A DNA stretch of 64,000 nucleotides, taken from positions 2,046,001 through 2,110,000 of the forward strand of contig NZ_BNED01000005.1 in NCBI RefSeq assembly GCF_016755875.1. The letters are read 5' to 3'. The position numbers and the translations under genes were made by a program. Source of the DNA: Streptomyces spororaveus. Its GTDB lineage: Bacteria > Actinomycetota > Actinomycetes > Streptomycetales > Streptomycetaceae. Position 1 is the first letter of the stretch, and each line of letters opens with the position of its first letter. This document shows, piece by piece, positions 51,553 to 60,186 of this stretch. Below the pieces are notes generated by a model that was given only the letters and a program-made list of their open reading frames with translations, had not been told where the DNA came from and made no database searches.

Positions 51553-52152
51553 TCAGCCGGTGACCGGCGCCGGGGCCTGTGCCTTGGCGATGAGCAGGTC
51601 GAGCAGCGCGAGCAGGGAGCCGCGGACGTCCGTGCGGGAGCGGGCGTCGAGCATCAGGACGGGCGTGTTCGGATCGCGCAGGTGCAGTGCCGCCCCGATC
51701 TCCTCGGCGGTGTAGGGCTGTTCGCCGTGGAAGCAGTTCGCACCGACCACGAAGGGCAGTCCGCGGCTCTCGAAGAAGTCCACGGCCGGGAAGCTGCGGT
51801 CGAGGCGCCGGGTGTCGACCAGCACGATCGCCCCGAGCGCCCCGTTCAGCAGGTCGTCCCACATGAACCAGAAGCGTTCCTGGCCCGGGGTGCCGAACAG
51901 GTAGAGGACCACCCCCGCGTCGGTGAGGGTGAGCCGGCCGAAGTCCATCGCCACGGTGGTCACCGTCTTGGACTCGATGCCGTCGAGATCGTCGACGCCG
52001 ATGCCGGCGGACGTCAGCCGCTCCTCGGTACGCAGCGGCTCGATCTCGGAGATCGTCTCCACCAGGGTCGTCTTCCCGACCCCGAACCCACCGGCGACGA
52101 GGATCTTGACCGGGGCCGGTTCCTGCGGGGCGGTCGTGTCATATCCGGGCAA
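51553..52152 (-). CDS. cvnD: conservon GTPase, CvnD family
   Basis: 199 residues. The Ras-like P-loop GGFGVGKTTLV is at about 21-31. TVAMDFGRL and LFGTPGQERF are the switch regions (the G-x-P-G-Q-E-R loop replaces DxxGQE). ANCFHGEQPYTAEEI is in the place of the NKxD motif and is degenerate, as in other CvnD proteins. These act with CvnA-C as a membrane-associated signalling module that resembles eukaryotic G-protein systems. The start is TTG at 52152, overlapping the end of cvnC by 14 bases; an ATG is not available. Confidence 0.88.
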   Translation of the reverse strand: MPGYDTTAPQEPAPVKILVAGGFGVGKTTLVETISEIEPLRTEERLTSAGIGVDDLDGIESKTVTTVAMDFGRLTLTDAGVVLYLFGTPGQERFWFMWDDLLNGALGAIVLVDTRRLDRSFPAVDFFESRGLPFVVGANCFHGEQPYTAEEIGAALHLRDPNTPVLMLDARSRTDVRGSLLALLDLLIAKAQAPAPVTG

Positions 52153-52529
52153 GGCTGTCCCTGATTCTCTGGAGCAGGTGGACGTCGGTGGTGTCGGCGA
52201 CCGCCAGGGGCGGCCGGTGGTGGATCAGCCCGCGTTCGGCGAGTTCGCCCAGGAGCAGCGTCATGGGGGTGAGGCGGATGTGCATCCGCGCCGCTATCTC
52301 GGCGACCGCCCGCCCGCCCGGCGGCGCGCACATGGCGAGGATCTCCTGCCACTCGGTGGGCAGGGTGCCGTCCACGTCGCCGCCGGACGCCGCCGGACGC
52401 CGCCGTGATGGTGGTGTCCATGGTGAGGGCGGTGTGCGCGGCGGCCGTACGCCCGTCGGTGAGGGCGTACAGCCGCGTCCGGCGGCGGCCTGCGGTCGGT
52501 GGCGGTGGCTGTGGCTCGTCCTGCGGCAT
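52139..52529 (-). pseudogene. cvnC: cvnC (DUF742), frameshifted by a 10-bp tandem duplication
   Basis: The reading frame begins at ATG 52529 (MPQDEPQPPPPTAGRRRTRL, YALTDGRTAAAHTAL), matching the DUF742 N-terminus. It is then lost, while the rest of DUF742 (TEWQEILAMCAPPGGRAVAE, IHHRPPLAVADTTDVHLLQR) continues in another frame to the stop at 52139. The break lies at a duplicated 10-mer (GGCGGCGTCC twice on the coding strand, 52381-52400). Removing one copy restores a normal 126-residue CvnC. Overlaps with cvnB (TAATG) and cvnD are intact. It could be a true mutation, a slippage-prone switch, or a sequencing error. Confidence 0.85.
52381..52405. repeat. 10-bp direct tandem repeat inside cvnC
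   Basis: cgccggacgc occurs twice in a row (52381-52390, 52391-52400), followed by a further half copy (cgccg). One extra copy shifts the cvnC frame. Short GC-rich tandem repeats of this kind expand and contract by replication slippage. Confidence 0.92.
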
Positions 52530-52945
52530 TACGCGGACGGCTGGCCGCGCTCGGGGGTCCCCAGCCACTCGCCGAGTGCCTGGGCGGTCCGTACAGCCTC
52601 GCCGCCCAGCTCCCCGAGCCGCGCCTTGCGGGAGGTCACCACGATGAGCGTGCTTCCTTCGCCGCATCCGACGATGCACAGGTACCGGTCGTCCATCTCG
52701 ACCAGCTGGCGGATGACCCGGCCGCCGTCGATCTCCCGGGATATCGCCTTCATCGTGGAGGCAATGCCGGAGGCCGCGGCCGCCATGCGCTCGGCCTGGG
52801 GCTCGTCCAGCAGGTAGGCGCTGAGCTTGATGCCGTCGTTGGAGAGCAGTACGGCCCCCTGGACGCCGGCGATCCTGCTCAGGTTGTTGTCGAGGACGCT
52901 GTAGATCGCGTCGTTGGCTGCCGTGGTGTTCGGTGAGGTGGTCAT
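52529..52945 (-). CDS. cvnB: conservon roadblock/LC7 protein, CvnB family
   Basis: 138 residues, one roadblock/LC7 domain: NNLSRIAGVQGAVLLSNDGI at the start, AAAASGIASTMKAISREI, and DDRYLCIVGCGEGSTLIV. Such proteins act as regulators of small GTPases, here CvnD. ATG 52945 overlaps the cvnA stop (ATGA) and its stop overlaps the cvnC start (TAATG), so the operon is translationally coupled. Confidence 0.92.
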   Translation of the reverse strand: MTTSPNTTAANDAIYSVLDNNLSRIAGVQGAVLLSNDGIKLSAYLLDEPQAERMAAAASGIASTMKAISREIDGGRVIRQLVEMDDRYLCIVGCGEGSTLIVVTSRKARLGELGGEAVRTAQALGEWLGTPERGQPSA

Positions 52946-55329
52946 GGCTGATCCCGTCGGAGCTCTTCTTCCACTGTCTGGGTCCCCTGTTCGTAGTCCG
53001 CCCAGGCATCGGCCACCTCTTCGGGTGTCGCGGTGTCGGGCCGGACGACGCTTTCCTGCGCGCGGGGCTCGCGCAGCTGTTCGGACATGTGGGTCTGCGG
53101 GACGCGCTCCGGGAGGGCCGGGCGGACCGCGACGGCGGGTACGAGTGCGGCCACGGCCGCGGGCACCGGCACCGGCGCGGCCGCGGGGGTCTTCGCGCGG
53201 CGGCTCGGCAGCCCGGCGCTCGTGTGCACGACCGGCTCGGGCGCGGGGGCGGGTCCCGGGGCGGGCTCCAGCTCGCGGACCGCGGGCCGGCCCGGCACGG
53301 AGGCGGCCTGGAGCGGGGCCGGGGCCGCCGGTACGCGGGCCGCCGGGGCCGGGAGCAGCTCCAGGACCCGGGCCTGCGGCCCGATCTCGCGCGGGGCCCG
53401 CGGGTCGGTCGCCACCAGCAGCTGGCCGGGCAGGATGACCACCGCCGAGGTGCCCCCGAACACCGAGCGGCGCAGGGTGACCGTCGCGCGGAGCTGGTCG
53501 GCGAGGTGCCCGACCACGAAGAGGCCGAGCCGGTGCGCGTTCTGCGCCAGCACGGAGTACGGCGGGGCCTCGTGCAGGCGCCCGTTCATCTCCTCGTAGC
53601 GCTCCGTGCTCACGCGCGGCCCGCGGTCCTCGATTTCGATCGACAGCCCGTCCGTGACCAGTTCGGCGCGGATGACCACCTTGGACTTCGGCGGGGAGAA
53701 CCGGGTGGCGTTGTCCAGCAGCTCCGCGAGCAGGTGGCTGATCTGGCTGATCGCGCTCGGTTCCACGCTGGTCTCGTCCAGGGCCTGCCGCTCGATCCGC
53801 CGGAAGTCCTCGACCTCCGCGGCCGCTTCACGCAGCAGGTCGGCGACGCGCATGGGCTCGGTGTGCGGGTCGGGGACCTCGCCGCCCGCCAGGATGAGGA
53901 GGTTCTCGATCTGGCGCCGCATGCCGACCGTCAGCTGGTCGGCCCGCATCAGCTCGGCGAGCAGCGCCTCGTCGTGGCCGAAGGTGTCCTGGAGGTCCTC
54001 GGTGAGGCTCAGCTGACGGCTGACCAGGTTTCCGGTGCGCGCGGCGATGCCCGAGGCGAACAGGCCGAATCCGTGGCGCTCGGCGGCGAGCTCGCGGTGC
54101 CCGTCGACGGACACGGCGACGGCCCGGGCGAAGGCGTCGCTGACACGTCCGACCTCGTCCCGGTCCCCGGTCACGGCCGGCAGGGCCCCGGGGTCCACGG
54201 ACTGGCCGCGCCGGAGCCGGGCGACGACGTCGGGAAGGGTCTCCTCGGCGACGGTCACCGTGCGTTCGTGCAGCTGGTCCAGACGGCGGAGCACCGACCG
54301 GGTGGTGAAGACGACCACGACCACGACGGCCAGCAGGCCGCCGGCGCTGCCGCCGATCAGCCAGGCGACGTCGCTCTGCAGCTCCGCGGCCTTGGCCTCG
54401 CCGCGGGCGAGCACCGAGCGCGCCAGGTCGATGTTGAGCGTGGTCATCTGCACGGAGTAGTTGGCGTGCGCGGACGACCAGCCGCCGACCTCGGCGGGCA
54501 GCTTGATGCCCGAGACGATGTCCTTGTGCCCGGAGAGGACCGCGCTCTCGATACGGGTCTTCGTCTGCCAGTCGGCGGAGCCGACGACCCGCTCGTAGGA
54601 CTGCTGGTCCCGGGCCGCCAGGTACGGCACGATCAGCGCCTCGTGCAGGTAGCGCTGGGCGCCCAGGGCGTTGACGAACTGGTCGTAGCCGACGAAGCTC
54701 AGCTCCCCCGACGGCCCGGCCAGGGCCAGGACGGTGTCCTCGCGCGCCACCATCTCGGTGGCCTGGAGCATCGACACCACGGGGCGGCTGGCCTGGGCGA
54801 GTTCGGCGTCCTCGGCGTGGCTGAACTCCTGCTGGTACACCTGGATGACCTTGCCGATCACCTCGGAGTAGTAGGCAAGCGTGCTGTCGGCGGCGCCGCT
54901 GCGGGTGTCCGCGCGGCGGCGGTACTCGGCCAGTTTGTCGAGTTGCCGGGTCACTTCCCCGAAGGAGCGTGAAGGATCGACCGCCAGGCGGCGGAACTCG
55001 TCGGCGGCCAGGTCGGTCGCGTCGCGCCGGCCGCGCAGTTCGCCCTCGGACCCGTCGTTGCCCGCCCAGCGGGCGGCGGTGGCCGTCCGCTCGGCCTGCA
55101 TGTCGACCATGAGGGTGTACAGCGGTGCGCCGACCTGCTCGGCGGCCGCCACGTCGGACCGCAGCTTCTGCGACTGGGCCAGCAACCGCTGGGCGGTCAC
55201 GGTCACTTGAGTGCCCATCGCGACGGTGGGGACCACGGCCAGCCAGATGAGCAGGGTGCGCAGGCGCACGGTACGCCGCCGACGGGTCGTCGACTGCCGT
55301 CGTATGCCTTCGGGTTCTATGGGAGACAT
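52942..55329 (-). CDS. cvnA: conservon sensor histidine kinase-like protein, CvnA family
   Basis: 795 residues. Transmembrane helix 1 at about 23-44, an extracellular nitrate/nitrite-sensing-type domain to about 325, helix 2 (WLIGGSAGGLLAVVVVVVF), a HAMP-like linker, then a helical and HATPase_c region (ELLDNATRFSPP as N-box, LGLFVVGHLADQL). The expected phospho-accepting His region reads ARTGNLVSRQLSLTEDLQ and has no His, as in related actinobacterial proteins. The C-terminus is a Pro/Ala-rich tail. ATG 55329 was chosen for gagga 5-9 bases upstream. Heads the cvnABCD operon. Confidence 0.87.
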   Translation of the reverse strand: MSPIEPEGIRRQSTTRRRRTVRLRTLLIWLAVVPTVAMGTQVTVTAQRLLAQSQKLRSDVAAAEQVGAPLYTLMVDMQAERTATAARWAGNDGSEGELRGRRDATDLAADEFRRLAVDPSRSFGEVTRQLDKLAEYRRRADTRSGAADSTLAYYSEVIGKVIQVYQQEFSHAEDAELAQASRPVVSMLQATEMVAREDTVLALAGPSGELSFVGYDQFVNALGAQRYLHEALIVPYLAARDQQSYERVVGSADWQTKTRIESAVLSGHKDIVSGIKLPAEVGGWSSAHANYSVQMTTLNIDLARSVLARGEAKAAELQSDVAWLIGGSAGGLLAVVVVVVFTTRSVLRRLDQLHERTVTVAEETLPDVVARLRRGQSVDPGALPAVTGDRDEVGRVSDAFARAVAVSVDGHRELAAERHGFGLFASGIAARTGNLVSRQLSLTEDLQDTFGHDEALLAELMRADQLTVGMRRQIENLLILAGGEVPDPHTEPMRVADLLREAAAEVEDFRRIERQALDETSVEPSAISQISHLLAELLDNATRFSPPKSKVVIRAELVTDGLSIEIEDRGPRVSTERYEEMNGRLHEAPPYSVLAQNAHRLGLFVVGHLADQLRATVTLRRSVFGGTSAVVILPGQLLVATDPRAPREIGPQARVLELLPAPAARVPAAPAPLQAASVPGRPAVRELEPAPGPAPAPEPVVHTSAGLPSRRAKTPAAAPVPVPAAVAALVPAVAVRPALPERVPQTHMSEQLREPRAQESVVRPDTATPEEVADAWADYEQGTQTVEEELRRDQP

Positions 55330-55685
55330 CGGTCCTCGCGAGCGGGGGACGGCGGGAGGCCGATCATAACCAGACATGGCGGAGTTTCGGATAGGTCTCT
55401 TCCGAAGCCGAAGTGGCTACTTGCGGCAAATCATCGCAGGCCAGAGATCGGATCGAAATCGAACCGCGATGCACTCGACACCAAGGAGGTGTCTTCTCGG
55501 TCAGGACGCGGTCACGGGACCGGCGTTGCTTCGGAGGCGATCGTCCCGGCAGGCCCGCGCGGGCGGCACGGGGCGCCCTCCGCGCGTCGCGGGACGCGGA
55601 ACCGGGACGGCCCCCACCGGGGTCCGGTGGGGGCCGTCCTGTCGTACGTGCTCCGGGGCCGCGGCCGGGGCCGCGGACCGCGCCG
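55330..55685. other. intergenic region between cvnA and msrB
   Basis: 356 bases, no gene recognised. It should hold the promoter of cvnABCD (right of 55330, reading leftward) and the end of the murC-msrB transcript. A strong hairpin lies at 55605-55639. The stretch 55380-55450 is the least GC-rich in this part (ttcggataggtctcttccg) and is a reasonable place for the cvnA promoter. Confidence 0.6.
55605..55639 (-). terminator. hairpin terminator after msrB
   Basis: A perfect 16-base-pair stem (55605-55620 with 55624-55639) and a 3-base loop, 47 bases beyond the msrB stop. No T-run follows, as is common in Streptomyces. It is probably the end of the msrB transcript. Confidence 0.75.
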
Positions 55686-56093
55686 TCAGCCCTCCGTCGG
55701 GGACAGGCGCAGGGAGATGCTGTTGATGCAGTACCGCTGGTCCGTCGGGGTCGGGTAGCCCTCGCCCTCGAAGACGTGGCCCAGGTGGGAGCCGCACGTC
55801 GCGCAGCGGACCTCCGTGCGGACCATCCCGTGCGAGGTGTCCGCGATCAGCTCGACCGCCTCCGAGTCCTTCGGGTCGAAGAAGGACGGCCAGCCGCAGT
55901 GCGAATCGAACTTCTCCGACGAGCGGAACAGCTCGGAACCGCAGCCGCGGCAGGAGTAGACGCCCTCCGTCTTGGTGTCCGTGTATTCACCGCGGAAGGC
56001 CGGCTCGGTGCCCGCCAGGCGCAGTACCTGGTACTCGGACGGGGTCAGCTCCGCCTGCCACTGCTCGTCCGTCTTCTCGACCTCGTAGGACAT
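55686..56093 (-). CDS. msrB: peptide-methionine (R)-S-oxide reductase
   Basis: 135 residues. Zinc cysteines are Cys48/Cys51 (SCRGCG) and Cys97/Cys100 (RCATCG); the catalytic Cys122 is in QRYCINSISL. FDSHCGWPSFFDP, with Cys66, is the usual conserved block. It reduces methionine-R-sulfoxide in proteins with thioredoxin. The length is normal. It follows murC by 23 bases and is probably in the same transcript. Confidence 0.95.
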   Translation of the reverse strand: MSYEVEKTDEQWQAELTPSEYQVLRLAGTEPAFRGEYTDTKTEGVYSCRGCGSELFRSSEKFDSHCGWPSFFDPKDSEAVELIADTSHGMVRTEVRCATCGSHLGHVFEGEGYPTPTDQRYCINSISLRLSPTEG

Positions 56094-56116
56094 GACTCTT
56101 CCGCTCCCTCGTACCT

Positions 56117-57514
56117 TCAGCTCGACAGCCGGGCGAGGATGGCCGGACCGAGGTCCGTGACGTCGCCCGCGCCCATGGTGAGAACGAGATCACCGGGCTT
56201 GGCCATTCCCGCGATGGCGTCGGCGACGGCCGCCTTGTCGTGCTCGGCGGTGACGTCGGCGCCGGCCGCCCGGGCCGCCGCGATGATGAGCTCGCTGGTG
56301 ACGCCGGGGATCGGGTCCTCGCGGGCCGGGTAGATGTCGAGGACCAGGGAGGCGTCGGCGAGGGCCAGGGACTGGCCCATCTCCTTGCCGAGCTCCTGGG
56401 TGCGGGAGAAGAGGTGCGGCTGGAAGACGACGAGGATCCGGGAATCGCCGGCGGCTCCGCGGATGGCCTCCAGGTCGGCGGTCATCTCGGTGGGGTGGTG
56501 CGCGTAGGAGTCGATGACCTGGACGCCCGCAGCCTCGCCCTTGAGCTGGAGGCGGCGCTTGACTCCGGTGTACTTGCCGAGCGCGCTCGCCAGGTTGTGC
56601 GCCGGGATGCCGAGCGCCACGCCCGCGGCGAGGGCCGCGACGGCGTTGTGCGCGTAGTGGCGGCCGGGCACCGAGACGGTGAAGGTGAGCATCCGGCCGT
56701 CCAGGACCACGGTGACCTCGCTGGTCAGACCGCGCGGGGTGATCTTGGTGATGCGGACGTCCGCGCCCTCGTCCTCGCCGTACGTGACGACGTTCAGGCC
56801 CTCCCGGCCCGCGACCCGGCGGGCGATCTCGGCGGCGCCCTCCTGGCCGTGGGCGACGACGAGGGTGCCGCCGGGCACGATCTTGCCGACGAAGGTCTCG
56901 AAGGACTCGTAGATCTCCTCGATGGAGGCGTAGTTCGCGTGGTGGTCGAGCTCCGCGTTGAGGATGATCGCGACCTGCGGGGTGTACTTGTGGAAGGTGC
57001 GGTCGCTCTCGTCCGCCTCGGCGACGAAGATGTCGCCCTCGCCGTGGTGGGCGTTGGAGCCGGGGGCGTCCAGGTCGCCGCCGATGGCGTACGAGGGGTC
57101 CAGGCCCAGGGCCGAGAGGGACACCGCCAGCATCGAGGTGGTGGTGGTCTTGCCGTGCGTGCCGGCGACGGCGATCGGCCGCAGCCCGTCCATCAGGGCG
57201 GCCAGCGCGTCGGAGCGGTGCACGACGGGGACGCCGAGCTCGGCGGCGCGGGCCAGCTCCGGGTTGTCGGCGCGGATGGCGCTGGAGACGACCACGCAGG
57301 TGGAGTCGGCGGCGAGGTTCTCGGCGGCGTGTCCGCCGTGGACCGTGGCGCCGTGGGCGCGCAGCGCCTCGGCGGTCTCGGAGTCACCACGGCTGTCGCT
57401 GCCGGCCACCTGCGCGCCGCGCTGGGCCAGGATCTTCGCGATGCCGGACATGCCGGCGCCGCCGATGCCGATGAAGTGGGGCCGTTCCATGGCGGTCGGC
57501 AGGCCGGGCTTCAT
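56117..57514 (-). CDS. murC: UDP-N-acetylmuramate--L-alanine ligase
   Basis: 465 residues. Rossmann loop FIGIGGAGMSGIAKIL (14-29), ATP loop AGTHGKTTTTSM at about 117-128, the metal/substrate motif EADESDRTFHKY, and the C-terminal YAHHPTEM and FQPHLFSRTQ. It adds L-alanine to UDP-MurNAc, the first amino-acid step of peptidoglycan synthesis. ATG 57514 with ggag about 12 bases upstream. The gene is outside a dcw cluster, as usual in Streptomyces, where this murC is separate. Confidence 0.95.
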   Translation of the reverse strand: MKPGLPTAMERPHFIGIGGAGMSGIAKILAQRGAQVAGSDSRGDSETAEALRAHGATVHGGHAAENLAADSTCVVVSSAIRADNPELARAAELGVPVVHRSDALAALMDGLRPIAVAGTHGKTTTTSMLAVSLSALGLDPSYAIGGDLDAPGSNAHHGEGDIFVAEADESDRTFHKYTPQVAIILNAELDHHANYASIEEIYESFETFVGKIVPGGTLVVAHGQEGAAEIARRVAGREGLNVVTYGEDEGADVRITKITPRGLTSEVTVVLDGRMLTFTVSVPGRHYAHNAVAALAAGVALGIPAHNLASALGKYTGVKRRLQLKGEAAGVQVIDSYAHHPTEMTADLEAIRGAAGDSRILVVFQPHLFSRTQELGKEMGQSLALADASLVLDIYPAREDPIPGVTSELIIAAARAAGADVTAEHDKAAVADAIAGMAKPGDLVLTMGAGDVTDLGPAILARLSS

Positions 57515-57575
57515 TCAGGTCGCTCCAGGATCGTGTTGCTTGCGGGTGCGCGTGAGGCTCTGACTGGCCCCAAGC

Positions 57576-58043
57576 CTATTCGTTGTGGGCGAAGAGCTTG
57601 AGCACGGGAACGCCGACCTTGTGGCGGGCGCGGGAGGCCCAGTCCCGGTGGAAGAACTCCTCCACGAAGTGCGGGGCGGTCAGGACGATCACCTCGTCGG
57701 CCCCGTGCTCGTCCACGACGGACTTCAGTTTGTCGAGCGGGTGGTCCTCGATGATCTGCCCGACGGCCTTGGCGCCCTTGGCGCGCAGGGCGTTCAGGGA
57801 GTGCGCGAGGGCGTGCGCGGCGGGGCCGAGGGCGGCCTCGCCCTCGGGTTCGCCGCCCTCACGGATGGCCTCCGGGAGCTCACCGAGCGCTACGTCGTCG
57901 ATGGCGCGCAGCAGTCGGTCCTGGTCGCCCCGGGGTTGCATGAGGACGATGAAGGAGACCGCGTCGTCCCCGTGCAGGGTGGTGACGAAGTCCACGTCCA
58001 CCGCGGTCAGCGGCTGCTCGATCATCAATACGCTCGTGAACAA
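57576..58043 (-). CDS. Usp-like small protein (often labelled indole-3-glycerol phosphate synthase)
   Basis: 155 residues. It begins with TTG at 58043 (LFTSVLMIEQ) because aaggagagg lies 7 bases upstream; the in-frame ATG six codons later has no such site. IVLMQPRGDQDRLLRAIDDV and DEHGADEVIVLTAPHFVEEF are conserved in actinobacteria. The alpha/beta pattern suggests a universal-stress/HUP-like fold. There are no TIM-barrel motifs of TrpC, and the length is far too short for it. Function unknown. It precedes murC on the same strand by 61 bases. Confidence 0.72.
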   Translation of the reverse strand: MFTSVLMIEQPLTAVDVDFVTTLHGDDAVSFIVLMQPRGDQDRLLRAIDDVALGELPEAIREGGEPEGEAALGPAAHALAHSLNALRAKGAKAVGQIIEDHPLDKLKSVVDEHGADEVIVLTAPHFVEEFFHRDWASRARHKVGVPVLKLFAHNE

Positions 58044-58192
58044 CGGACGCCCTCTCCTTCATGGGCCGAGGCCGGCCGGCCGGCCCCTGCGGAAACCATC
58101 CTGCCCCGCTGTCGCACGGGGCCCTGCGCAGACATTCCTGCCCAGTTATGTGCCCAGCGGAAGCAAAGCGGAACGACAAATTCCGCGCCTTG

Positions 58193-58984
58193 TCAGATCC
58201 GACGGTAGCTCGTGAAGAGGAACCCGGCCTCTTCCAGTACGCAGGCGGGCGCGAGCCGGTGCGGAACCGTGACGGAGGGGCCTCCGGCGATCCGCTGGGC
58301 GCCTCCCGCCACGAGCATCGGGGAGATCGTCAGGCACAGCTCGTCCAGGGCGTCGGCGGCCACGAACTGGCCCAGGAGCCGGGGCCCGCCCTCCGTGAGC
58401 TGGCGGCGCAGCCCCCGCCCGGCGAGTTCCCGGACCGCCCGAGCCGCGTCCACGCCCGCGCCGTCGCCGGCCACCACCACCTCGGCCCCGGCCCGGGCCG
58501 CCTCGGCCACCCGGTCGGCGGGCGCGGCGGCCCCGGTGACCACCAGCGTGGGCACCAGCGGGGAGGTGAACAGGGGCAGCGAGAAGTCCAGGTCCATGCT
58601 GGCGGTGACCACGGCGATGGCGGGGGCCGGGCCCTGTCCTGAGGCGGCGCGGCGGGCGGCGAAGGCCTCGCGGGCGCGGGCCGGGCGGTAGCCCTCCTGG
58701 CGAACCGTTTCCGCGCCGACGACCACCACATCGGCCAGCGCCCGCAGGGTGCCGAAGATCCTCATGTCCGTCTCGCCGGAGATGGGCTGCGAGCGGCCCT
58801 CGTGCTGGGCGCCCCCGTCGAGGGTGGAGACCATGTTGGCCCGCAGCCAGTGGCCGTCCGCCTTCAGCGCGGGGTAGGCGTAGGCCTCCGCCAGTTCGTC
58901 GAGCGACCACTCCCGGTCGGCCCGGTCGGCCCGGTCCTGGGGCGAGGCTGATGTCTGATCGGTCACAGGGAACAGGCGTCGCAT
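58193..58984 (-). CDS. pyrimidine reductase family protein (RibD C-terminal / DHFR-like fold)
   Basis: 263 residues. WLRANMVSTLDGGAQHEGRS, LADVVVVGAETVRQEGY and TEGGPRLLGQFVAADALDEL are the RibD C-terminal reductase motifs. There is no N-terminal deaminase domain. These proteins reduce a pyrimidine of riboflavin synthesis or related compounds with NADPH; the substrate of this paralogue is not known. ATG 58984, divergent from zapE (36 bases between starts). Confidence 0.85.
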   Translation of the reverse strand: MRRLFPVTDQTSASPQDRADRADREWSLDELAEAYAYPALKADGHWLRANMVSTLDGGAQHEGRSQPISGETDMRIFGTLRALADVVVVGAETVRQEGYRPARAREAFAARRAASGQGPAPAIAVVTASMDLDFSLPLFTSPLVPTLVVTGAAAPADRVAEAARAGAEVVVAGDGAGVDAARAVRELAGRGLRRQLTEGGPRLLGQFVAADALDELCLTISPMLVAGGAQRIAGGPSVTVPHRLAPACVLEEAGFLFTSYRRI

Positions 58985-59020
58985 CGGTGCAGTGTGCCAC
59001 GCCCCGTAGAGTTGAGAGCT

Positions 59021-60124
59021 GTGTCGACATCTCTCTCCACCTCCGGTTACACCTCCGGCCGGCCCCCCATAGCCGACGCGGGGCCCCAGGCCCTCTGCGC
59101 GCGCGAGCCGCGGGTGCCCGCCGAACGGCTGGTGGCCGAGATGGTGCCGCCGCCGCGGTTCGACTCGGTGCGCTTCGACACGTACGACCCGGACCCGACC
59201 CAGCCCAGCCAGTCCGAGGCCGTCACCGTCCTGAGCGGCTTCGCCGCCGGTCTGGGCGGCGCGCACGCCAGTGGCGCCGGCAGGAAGCGCTGGTTCTCGA
59301 AGAAGCCGGCCGCCCCCGCCGCCCCGCGCGGGGTCTATCTCGACGGCGGCTACGGCGTCGGCAAGACCCACCTGCTGGCCTCCCTGTGGCACGCCACCCC
59401 GGCCGAGCCCGCGCTCAAGGCCTTCGGCACCTTCGTGGAGCTGACCAACCTGGTCGGCGCGCTCGGCTTCCAGCAGACCGTGCAGACCCTGGGCGGACAC
59501 CGGCTGCTGTGCATCGACGAGTTCGAGCTGGACGACCCGGGCGACACCGTACTGGTCTCCTCGCTGCTCAGCCGCCTCGTCGAGCAGGGTGTGGCGCTGG
59601 CCGCCACCTCCAACACGCTCCCCGGCAAGCTCGGCGAGGGCCGCTTCGCCGCCGCCGACTTCCTGCGCGAGATCCAGGGGCTGTCGGCGCACTTCCGGCC
59701 GCTGCGGATCGACGGCCAGGACTACCGTCACCGCGGACTGCCGGAAGCCCCGGCGCCGTTCTCGGACGAGCAGGTCACCAAGGCGGCGTACGCGACCGAG
59801 GGCGCGAGCCTGGACGACTTCCCCGGCCTGCTCGAACACCTGGCGCGGGTCCACCCCAGCCGCTACGGCGCGCTGACGGACGGCCTCACGGCGGTCTGCC
59901 TGACCGACGTCGGCCCCGTGCCGGACCAGTCGACGGCGCTGCGGCTGGTGGTACTGGCCGACCGGCTGTACGACCGCGAGGTCCCGGTGCTGGCCTCCGG
60001 GGTCCCCTTCGACAAGCTGTTCAGTGAGGAAATGCTGAACGGCGGCTATCGGAAGAAGTACTTCCGCGCCATATCGCGGCTCACCGCGCTGGCGCGCGAC
60101 GCGAAGCCCCTGGTCTCCCAGTAG
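59021..60124 (+). CDS. zapE: cell division protein ZapE / AFG1-like ATPase
   Basis: 367 residues. Walker A GGYGVGKTHLL at 109-119, Walker B LLCIDEFELDD at 163-173, sensor region AATSNTLPGKLGEGRF, and AISRLTALA near the end. This is the AFG1/ZapE P-loop ATPase family, linked to Z-ring stability in proteobacteria and to protein quality control in mitochondria. The role in Streptomyces is not known to me. GTG 59021, preceded by gagag. A 21-residue basic/Ala-rich insertion lies before Walker A. Confidence 0.87.
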   Translation: MSTSLSTSGYTSGRPPIADAGPQALCAREPRVPAERLVAEMVPPPRFDSVRFDTYDPDPTQPSQSEAVTVLSGFAAGLGGAHASGAGRKRWFSKKPAAPAAPRGVYLDGGYGVGKTHLLASLWHATPAEPALKAFGTFVELTNLVGALGFQQTVQTLGGHRLLCIDEFELDDPGDTVLVSSLLSRLVEQGVALAATSNTLPGKLGEGRFAAADFLREIQGLSAHFRPLRIDGQDYRHRGLPEAPAPFSDEQVTKAAYATEGASLDDFPGLLEHLARVHPSRYGALTDGLTAVCLTDVGPVPDQSTALRLVVLADRLYDREVPVLASGVPFDKLFSEEMLNGGYRKKYFRAISRLTALARDAKPLVSQ

Positions 60125-60134
60125 GTTTGGGGAC

Positions 60135-60158
60135 GCCGGGCCCTTTCGGGAGCCCGGC
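60135..60158 (+). terminator. hairpin between zapE and the OsmC gene
   Basis: GCCGGGC (60135-60141) pairs with GCCCGGC (60152-60158), followed by cgttt. It begins 11 bases after the zapE stop and 29 bases before the next start, so it may be a terminator or partial attenuator. Confidence 0.45.
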
Positions 60159-60186
60159 CGTTTCCCACATCTTCGAAGGGACCACC

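Noticed and set aside
55330..55377. Longer cvnA start at 55377
   Set aside because: No Shine-Dalgarno before it, while ATG 55329 has gagga at good distance and family-like length.
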